DNA from: Desulfobulbaceae bacterium
GTDB lineage: Bacteria; Desulfobacterota; Desulfobulbia; Desulfobulbales; SURF-16
Reading direction: 5' to 3'
NCBI GenBank assembly: GCA_023230525.1
Contig: JALNXE010000056.1
Span: 1-29,476, forward strand
DNA: 29,476 nucleotides
Under the pieces are notes generated by a model. It searched no databases. It was not told the origin of the DNA and saw only the letters and a program-made list of their open reading frames with translations. Of this stretch, positions 24,331-29,476 are shown in pieces; position 1 is the stretch's first letter; every line of letters starts with the position of its first letter. Position numbers and translations under genes: made by a program.

Positions 24331-24390
24331 TCTGACGGACTCGGGGCAGAATGTGACAGATGGACGTCACACGGTAATGTGACAGGTGAC
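24331..24390. promoter_or_regulatory. Cluster of TGTGAC-like hexamers, possible protein binding site
   Basis: TCTGAC (24331), TGTGAC (24352), GTCACA (24366), TGTGAC (24378) and GGTGAC (24385) lie within 60 bp. GTCACA-N6-TGTGAC (24366-24383) is a perfect inverted repeat, and TGTGAC with GTCACA (24352-24371) forms another with an 8-base gap. Such clustered half-sites suggest a regulator binding region. The regulator is unknown; the site lies just downstream of the sigma-54 activator gene and upstream of the DUF3467 gene. Confidence 0.4.
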
Positions 24391-24421
24391 GGACAATGGC
24401 TGGAATCCTGATGCCCTAACG

Positions 24422-24473
24422 TAATCTCAAAAGATTATCCGGCAGCAGATTCTGCGGTGAGTTTACTGCCGGA
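24422..24473. terminator. Paired inverted repeats at the 3' end of the sigma-54 activator gene
   Basis: TAATCT-CAAA-AGATTA (24422-24437) is followed directly by TCCGGCAG (24438-24445) and CTGCCGGA (24466-24473), the latter pair spanning the activator's stop codon. The GC-rich stem could stop transcription or stabilise the 3' end, but no long T-run follows on the minus strand. Confidence 0.35.
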
Positions 24474-25854
24474 TCAAAGAAAATGGCGTACGGATACTGC
24501 GGTGCTGGACAATCTGGTGTTTGGCCATCTTCCGGTAAAGAGTCATACGGGACCAGTTGAGTTTCTCGGCAGCCTTGCTCTTATTCCAGTTGGCGGCAAA
24601 AAGGGCGGACAGCACCTGATCACGTTCACTCTTGGGCCGGAAATCCCCGCCGTAAAACATCTGCTGGAAAGGCTTGGGCAGATCCCGGAAGGTGATCGTA
24701 TCGGACGGGCCGTTGATATAGGTTGCCTCCAGGACATTTCTCAGCTCGCGGATATTGCCGGGCCAATCATATTTCAACAGGGAAAACCAGGCCTTTTCGC
24801 TGAATCCTTTGGTATGCAGGCCAAAGAGCGCATTGAAATCCTTGACAAACTTGCCCAGCAGCACCGGGATATCCTCGCGGCGGTCACGCAGAGGAGGCAG
24901 ATGCACCCGGGCCACATTCAACCGGAAAAAAAGATCCTTTCTGAACCGTCCCTGTTCCACCAGATCCTCCAGGTTCTGATTGGTCGCGGCAATGACCCGG
25001 ACATCAATGTCCGTGCCAACACTGCCGCCCAGGCGATGCACCCGCCCGCATTCCAGAATACGCAGAATCTTTGCCTGGGCAAAGGAAGACATCTCGCCGA
25101 TTTCGTCAAGAAAAAGCGTGCCGCCGTTGGCCTGTTCGAATTTGCCCGGCTTGGCGCTGACGGCACCGGTGAAGGCCCCTTTTTCATAGCCGAAAAGCTC
25201 GCTTTCCACCAGTTGTTCCGGCATGGCCGAGGAATTGATGCGGACGAGCGGCATATTTTTCCGCCGGCTGTGGGCATGGATATAATCCGCGGTCAGCTCC
25301 TTGCCGGTTCCCGTCTCACCGGTAACCAGCACGATGCTGTCCCGGTTGGCCACCTTCAGCAGATAATCCCGCAGTTCCTGTATCTGCCTGCTGGAGCCCA
25401 CCAGCCCGGATTCGCCATTTTGCTCTTTTAATTTATCGGCTGCCGGCATTTCAAAGGCTGCGGCTCGGTCATGTAAATGATGCTTGATACAGCGGGTCAG
25501 TTCTTCACTGGCATCCGGCCCGGAGAAATAATCAGTGGCGCCGGACCTGAGGGCGGCAACGGCCTTTTTTTCCGACCCATGGCGGGCAACGAGGAACATG
25601 GACATCGCATGGCCAAGGGATTTGCACTGCTCCAGCAGATAAATGCCGTCCAATGGATCCGGCTGGCAGGAACAGACAATAACGGCATCCACATTCAGTA
25701 TTTCCGGGAAATCCTCTCCTTCGCCCCCGAGGATTATTTTCCGCACCATGAAACCGTTGCCGAGCAGATCGTTGTGTAACTGCAGGGAGAAACTGTCATC
25801 TTCAGCAATCAGCAGCAGAGTCCCCTTCCGTTGCTTCTGTTGAGGATATGTCAT
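24463..25854 (-). CDS. Sigma-54-dependent activator (NtrC family) with a degenerate receiver domain
   Basis: The 463-aa protein (from the ATG at 25854, which has GGAG 6 bases upstream; longer starts at 25866 and 25950 are less well supported) has the NtrC architecture. Residues 12-125 are receiver-like, 150-380 an AAA+ domain with Walker A GETGTGKE (179-186), GAFTGA (226-231) that contacts sigma-54, and Walker B GGTLFLDE (244-251), and 413-446 a Fis-type helix-turn-helix. The receiver keeps the N-terminal acidic residues (EDD 18-20) but the phospho-acceptor Asp is replaced by Cys (C61 in DAVIVCSCQP), and the usual Thr and Lys become A90 and G112. It is therefore probably not controlled by ordinary phosphorylation. 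No histidine kinase is adjacent. Target genes are unknown. Confidence 0.92.
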   Translation of the reverse strand: MTYPQQKQRKGTLLLIAEDDSFSLQLHNDLLGNGFMVRKIILGGEGEDFPEILNVDAVIVCSCQPDPLDGIYLLEQCKSLGHAMSMFLVARHGSEKKAVAALRSGATDYFSGPDASEELTRCIKHHLHDRAAAFEMPAADKLKEQNGESGLVGSSRQIQELRDYLLKVANRDSIVLVTGETGTGKELTADYIHAHSRRKNMPLVRINSSAMPEQLVESELFGYEKGAFTGAVSAKPGKFEQANGGTLFLDEIGEMSSFAQAKILRILECGRVHRLGGSVGTDIDVRVIAATNQNLEDLVEQGRFRKDLFFRLNVARVHLPPLRDRREDIPVLLGKFVKDFNALFGLHTKGFSEKAWFSLLKYDWPGNIRELRNVLEATYINGPSDTITFRDLPKPFQQMFYGGDFRPKSERDQVLSALFAANWNKSKAAEKLNWSRMTLYRKMAKHQIVQHRSIRTPFSLIRQ

Positions 25855-26192
25855 CTTGGTCTCCATATCTGTCCCATCATGGTCAATTTCTTCAGGCCAC
25901 CTTTCATTTATCACCAGCGCTGCGTGGTTCATCCGTTTGTCAGCAAGCACGGCAAAGATATTGTACCATTATATGCTTTTTTTGCGTTTGATAAACTATT
26001 TTATTAGAATCACTCAAAAAAAATAGGGAACCCGCGGGAAAAATGTTGGCAAAAAGAGACACGTTTCCCATAAATGAGCGGATCGCCACTTCATTCCCGC
26101 CTGCGGCATGCGGAAAATGGGCATGCTGCTCCCCGGTTGCCACGGCCGGCATCCCGTCTCCGGAGCGACTGGCGGGTCCTCCTCCCGTGCTG
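25855..26192. other. 338-bp leader and intergenic region upstream of the sigma-54 activator
   Basis: This region holds the candidate activator promoter near 25968-25996, a CCCGCGGG palindrome (26031-26038) and a pair of GCATGC sites flanking AT-rich sequence (about 26108-26127). No additional gene is supported; an open frame at 25940-26152 has no ribosome binding site and no protein-like composition. Confidence 0.55.
25968..25996 (-). promoter_or_regulatory. Candidate promoter of the sigma-54 activator gene
   Basis: A perfect TATAAT on the minus strand (complement of 25968-25973) sits in AT-rich DNA about 115 bp upstream of the chosen start. The -35 position 17 bp further (GTTTAT, complement of 25991-25996) is poor, so this is a weak or activated promoter at best. 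Confidence 0.4.
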
Positions 26193-27548
26193 TCAGTCGT
26201 ACTTCTTGCGCTGCCGCTCCTTTAAGATGATTTTCACCGGGATTTTATCCAGCCCGAGACCGGCGCTGAACTGATTGATCAGGAAACGATGATAGGAAAA
26301 ATGCACCCCTTTCGGGTAGTTGACAAAGATGATAAAGGTGGGCGGCTTGATGCCCACCTGGGTGGTATAATAGAATTTGAGCCGTTTTCCCTTGTGCAGC
26401 GGAGGATTATGGGTTTCAATCGCCTTCTTGAGGATGTTGTTGATCATATTGGTGGGAAATTCCGTGATATACTGTTTATAGACCTCATCCAGCACGGAGA
26501 AAATCCGGTTGGTGCCGGCCCCGGTCAAGGCCGAGATATTGAGCACCGGGGCATACTCCATGAAACGGGTGGCAATGGCCACCTCTTCAAGAATTTTCTT
26601 CTGCTGTTTTTTCTCATTTTTCACCAGGTCCCACTTGTTGACCAGGAGCAGACACGCCCGGCCGCGCTCCAGGGCATAGCTGATCACCTTGGTGTCCTGT
26701 TCGGTGATCCCCTCCCCGGCGTCGATGAGCAGCAGGGCAATGTCACATCGCTCCAGGGTGGACAGGGCCCGCATGACACTGAACTTTTCCAGCTTGTCGG
26801 TTACCTTGCCCTTGCGCCGGATGCCGGCGGTGTCGATGAGCAGATAGCTGCGTCCATTTCTTTCAAGCAGGGTGTCCACTGCGTCCCGGGTGGTGCCGGG
26901 AATCTCCGAAACCACCATGCGTTCCTCGCCGAGCAGACGGTTGACCAGCGATGATTTGCCCACATTGGGACGGCCGATGCAGGCAATTTTGATGGTGTCG
27001 TCCGGCAAGACCTCCCCTTCCTCAGCCGGGGCCATGCTGGCCACCAGATTTTCAAGGAAATAGGCCACGCCGTAGCCGTGCTCTGCCGAAACCCCCCAGA
27101 GATGGTCAATACCCAGCTCATAAAACTGGGAAAGCAGGGTCTGCTCCTGTTCCGGGCCGTCAATCTTATTAACCACATAGAAAAACGGCTTATCCACCCG
27201 CCGCAGCATGCTGACCACCTCATAATCTTCCGCCAGCAGTCCTCCTCTGGCATCGAGCAGCAGGACGATGATATCCGCCTCGTCAATGGCCTGCTGGGTC
27301 TGCTGCTGAATCAGGGTGCTCATGTTTTCGTCCCGGCCGATTTCTATGCCGCCGGTATCGACGAGAATAAACTGCCGCTCGTTTACCGTTACCTTTTCAT
27401 AATGGCGGTCGCGGGTGACACCCGGAGTAGGATCGACGATTGCCTTGCGCGCTCTGGTAATCCGGTTAAACAGGGTTGATTTGCCCACGTTGGGTCGGCC
27501 AACAAGGGCCACCAGCGGGCAACGGGAATTTTGCATAGTTTTCATCAT
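26193..27548 (-). CDS. der: Ribosome biogenesis GTPase Der (EngA)
   Basis: Der is an essential GTPase with two tandem G domains that acts in assembly of the 50S ribosomal subunit. The 451-aa protein has both G domains: GRPNVGKST near residue 17 and GRPNVGKSS near 192, DTGG and DTAGIRRKGKV switch regions, NKID and NKWD specificity motifs, and the C-terminal KH-like domain containing TTQVGIKPPTFIIFVNYPKGVHFSYHRFLINQ. Length is normal. It starts 5 bp after the upstream kinase gene, with several possible ATGs (MMKTMQNS) and no strong ribosome binding site, so coupling is likely. The upstream neighbours are a kinase and a nucleotidyltransferase. Confidence 0.98.
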   Translation of the reverse strand: MMKTMQNSRCPLVALVGRPNVGKSTLFNRITRARKAIVDPTPGVTRDRHYEKVTVNERQFILVDTGGIEIGRDENMSTLIQQQTQQAIDEADIIVLLLDARGGLLAEDYEVVSMLRRVDKPFFYVVNKIDGPEQEQTLLSQFYELGIDHLWGVSAEHGYGVAYFLENLVASMAPAEEGEVLPDDTIKIACIGRPNVGKSSLVNRLLGEERMVVSEIPGTTRDAVDTLLERNGRSYLLIDTAGIRRKGKVTDKLEKFSVMRALSTLERCDIALLLIDAGEGITEQDTKVISYALERGRACLLLVNKWDLVKNEKKQQKKILEEVAIATRFMEYAPVLNISALTGAGTNRIFSVLDEVYKQYITEFPTNMINNILKKAIETHNPPLHKGKRLKFYYTTQVGIKPPTFIIFVNYPKGVHFSYHRFLINQFSAGLGLDKIPVKIILKERQRKKYD

Positions 27549-27553
27549 CCATT

Positions 27554-28606
27554 TTAAAAAAATTGTGCCTTTTTGAGCTGTTCTTCCAGCTCGTCGGCAA
27601 GCCCGGCCAGGGAGGGGTATTCCCGGCCCAGGGGATCACGCAACAGTGCCTTGAGTGAAGCGAGCGCCGGCAGGATAAACTGCTGAAAAAAAATCTTGCC
27701 CCTTATCTGACTTAAAAAGGCAAAGGCGCCCAGAATCTGCAGATTGCGCTGCAGGGCCAGACAATGATAACCGGCCCGGAAATTCTCCGGCTCAAGCGTA
27801 AGTTCGCGGCTTATGCGGTCATAATAATAACCATACAGCACCTCCTGCGACTCACGGCTCAGCCCCGCGTAGGGATCGAGCAGTAGGGAGGCCAGATCAT
27901 AGCCCAGGGGGCCGAGCCGGGCCCCCTGATAATCAATGATGTGCACTCTGCCGTCATGCACCAGCAGATTACGGGATTGATAGTCCCGATGCAGCAGATA
28001 GCGGGCCGGTTCCAGGGCGGCCCGGCGGGCTATATGCTGCAGTTCAAGCAGCAGCCGGGAATCATCGGCGCTTTTGCCCATGTAATCCCGGCAAAAGGAA
28101 AACCTGAAATAATCCGATTCCCGGCTGAGCATGAGCGCCAGGTCATAGCGGGGAGTATCCCAGCAGAAACCGGTATCAAAATTGCGCGCGCCTGCGAGTT
28201 GAAAACGGATCAGGCCGTCAATGGCCTGGCGGTAAAGCGGCTCCACCTCGGCAAATGACTTGGACGCGCGGACAACGGCCTGCAGATGGAGATTGCCCAG
28301 ATCCGCAAAGAGCAGCAGGCCGTTTTTTTGGTCATAGCCGGCAATCTCCGGCACCGGGACGCCCTGGCCATGCAGATGGATGCCGATGCCATAGGCCGCG
28401 GCCTGCTCTTCCATCCCCTTGGCCAGGGTCGGCGACGGGAAAACGGCGATCAAGGAACGCCCGCCCTCAATCCGGAGGCGATAAAAGGAGCGATCCGAGC
28501 CGTCGCCGCTCAGCTTGTCCAGCTGGGGCAACGTCCCGCCGGGCAGGAGACCTGCTTTGCGCAGCAGGTGGGTGATCAGCTCTTTTTCTCTGGTATTTTC
28601 TGCCAT
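27554..28606 (-). CDS. amgK: APH-fold sugar kinase, AmgK-like (MurNAc/GlcNAc anomeric kinase)
   Basis: This 350-aa protein has the aminoglycoside-phosphotransferase fold: a glycine-rich KLSGDGSDRSFYRL loop near 31-44, the catalytic loop HRDYQSRN (206-213) with D208 as base, and the metal-binding IDYQGARLGPLGYDLASLLLDPY from 224. The latter is close to the AmgK kinases that phosphorylate free MurNAc at C1 in peptidoglycan recycling. The gene directly downstream of a MurU-like nucleotidyltransferase, with one-base overlap (TGATG), is the AmgK-MurU arrangement known from Pseudomonas. Substrate is inferred from this pairing; related kinases could act on other sugars. Confidence 0.72.
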   Translation of the reverse strand: MAENTREKELITHLLRKAGLLPGGTLPQLDKLSGDGSDRSFYRLRIEGGRSLIAVFPSPTLAKGMEEQAAAYGIGIHLHGQGVPVPEIAGYDQKNGLLLFADLGNLHLQAVVRASKSFAEVEPLYRQAIDGLIRFQLAGARNFDTGFCWDTPRYDLALMLSRESDYFRFSFCRDYMGKSADDSRLLLELQHIARRAALEPARYLLHRDYQSRNLLVHDGRVHIIDYQGARLGPLGYDLASLLLDPYAGLSRESQEVLYGYYYDRISRELTLEPENFRAGYHCLALQRNLQILGAFAFLSQIRGKIFFQQFILPALASLKALLRDPLGREYPSLAGLADELEEQLKKAQFF

Positions 28607-29472
28607 CAGACCACAATCACATCTTCAAGTATCGCTTCATCCGGCACCTGGGCGCCATCCCAGACCACCACCCGGCTTAAACGGCAGTGGCGGCCGATGC
28701 GGGCACCGGACCCCACACACAGCCAGTCCCTGCTCTGCAGATCAGCAGGTATCGCCACGCCGCTGCCGTAATAGAAGGGCGTCTCCCCTTTAAACGGCTC
28801 CTCGGTCAACAGCACCCGGTGCAGGTTCAGATAATCCGCCGGGGTGCCCATATCCGTCCAGAAGTGGTCGTGGACAACCTGGGCGCGAATCCTTTTGCCC
28901 CGCGCCATCCAGTAGCGGTAACAATCGATGATATTAAAGAAAACGCCCGGAGCAATCATTGACAGCAGGTTCGGGTCAAGGACATGGATACCGGTAAAGG
29001 CCATTTTCTTACCGGCTGCGTTGTCACCAAAAGCGGTAATGTCCAGTTGATCATCCACCGCGACATTGTTAAAGCGCGGGCAGTCATGGAGAACCAGGGT
29101 GGCGTCAGCCCCTGAGCGGCGGTGGTCCTGATAAACCCGGGCCAGATCAATGGTATGAAAGATATCGCCGTTGGTCACCAGCACCGGCTCTGATCCGAAA
29201 AAGTCCCGGGCCATGCGCAGGCCGCCCCCGGTTCCCAGCTCAATCGTCTCCTGCTGCAGAGAAATGCCATCCTGGCCGGTGAGCAGATCGACCAGCTGTT
29301 CCCGTAAATGATGGCAGTTCACCAGAATGGCGTCACTGCCCGCCTCCCGCAACTGGGCGATAAGACGCAGTATCAGAGGGCGGTCAAGCACCGGAAAGAG
29401 AGGTTTCGGCCTGAGCAGGGAATAGGGCCTCAGCCGGGTGCCGAAACCCGCGGCAAGTATCATGGCTTTCAT
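28606..29472 (-). CDS. murU: Sugar-1-phosphate nucleotidyltransferase, MurU-like with hexapeptide tail
   Basis: The 288-aa protein is a nucleotidyltransferase of the RmlA/MurU type. The N-terminus MKAMILAAGFGTRLRPYSLLRPKPLFPV carries the GxGTRL-KP substrate motif, and VTNGDIF near 105 supplies the metal-binding Asp. MurU makes UDP-MurNAc from MurNAc-1-phosphate. Pseudomonas MurU is about 220 residues; this one has an extra C-terminal part (about 232-288: DWLCVGSGARIGRHCRLSRVVVWDGAQVPDEAILEDVIV) resembling a short left-handed beta-helix, as in RmlA-type and GlmU-type relatives, so another sugar is possible. The ATG at 29472 lies 4 bases from the edge, so the ribosome binding site is out of view. 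One-base overlap with the kinase gene. Confidence 0.75.
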   Translation of the reverse strand: MKAMILAAGFGTRLRPYSLLRPKPLFPVLDRPLILRLIAQLREAGSDAILVNCHHLREQLVDLLTGQDGISLQQETIELGTGGGLRMARDFFGSEPVLVTNGDIFHTIDLARVYQDHRRSGADATLVLHDCPRFNNVAVDDQLDITAFGDNAAGKKMAFTGIHVLDPNLLSMIAPGVFFNIIDCYRYWMARGKRIRAQVVHDHFWTDMGTPADYLNLHRVLLTEEPFKGETPFYYGSGVAIPADLQSRDWLCVGSGARIGRHCRLSRVVVWDGAQVPDEAILEDVIVV

Positions 29473-29476
29473 GAAA

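Larger units (their letters stand above)
24055..24462. other. 408-bp intergenic region
   Basis: No gene with a credible start and ribosome binding site is seen. It contains a 14-bp tandem duplication, a cluster of TGTGAC-like hexamers and two adjacent inverted repeats next to the end of the sigma-54 activator gene. It is also where the DUF3467 promoter should lie. Confidence 0.6.

Noticed and set aside
25940..26152. Minus-strand small open frame (70 codons) upstream of the sigma-54 activator
   Set aside because: It has no ribosome binding site, no family resemblance, and overlaps the promoter-like TATAAT region.

Overview
The window is dominated by a long, tightly packed minus-strand operon for a type VI secretion system (T6SS), running from the promoter region near 18500 down to the left edge. 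The Gram-negative secretion machinery, lipoproteins, thermolysin-type peptidase, periplasmic cytochrome c and MurNAc-recycling-type gene pair point to a GC-rich proteobacterium-like organism. Degenerate heptamer/octamer intergenic repeats and overall gene style suggest Desulfobacterota (the former Deltaproteobacteria); that placement is inference, since there is no rRNA or other phylogenetic marker beyond der.

T6SS block (1-18412, all minus strand, transcription order right to left): a 697-aa zinc-ribbon-like protein of unknown function with three copies of a Thr-Val motif at its C-terminus; a 248-aa protein resembling the C-terminal part of T6SS FHA (TagH-type) proteins but without an FHA domain; tssJ, tssK, tssL, tssM, tagF, tagJ/impE-like, tssA, tssB, tssC, hcp (tssD), tssE, tssF, tssG and the first six codons of another gene at the left edge. 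Membrane complex (TssJLM), baseplate (TssEFGK), sheath (TssBC), tube (Hcp) and cap (TssA) are all present. The sheath-disassembly ATPase ClpV (tssH), VgrG (tssI), PAAR, FHA, kinase and phosphatase genes are not in the window and may lie to the left. Most junctions overlap or are a few bases long. The three junctions after tssC, tssE and tssG instead carry short tandem-repeat arrays that begin at or within a few bases of the stop codon.

Middle block (18413-24462): a likely divergent promoter region, a small secreted monoheme cytochrome c with a clear intrinsic terminator, a SapC-family protein, a convergent M4 metallopeptidase with two P domains but no visible signal peptide, a NUDIX hydrolase fused to a four-helix membrane domain, a DUF3467 protein, and a 408-bp gene-free stretch with a cluster of TGTGAC-like hexamers.

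Right block (24463-29476, all minus strand): a sigma-54-type activator whose receiver domain has lost the phospho-acceptor aspartate, then a probable three-gene operon read nucleotidyltransferase (MurU-like), kinase (AmgK-like), der GTPase. The best leads for something undescribed are the first two T6SS operon genes, the intergenic repeat arrays, the leaderless M4/P-domain protein, the NUDIX-membrane fusion and the degenerate-receiver activator.
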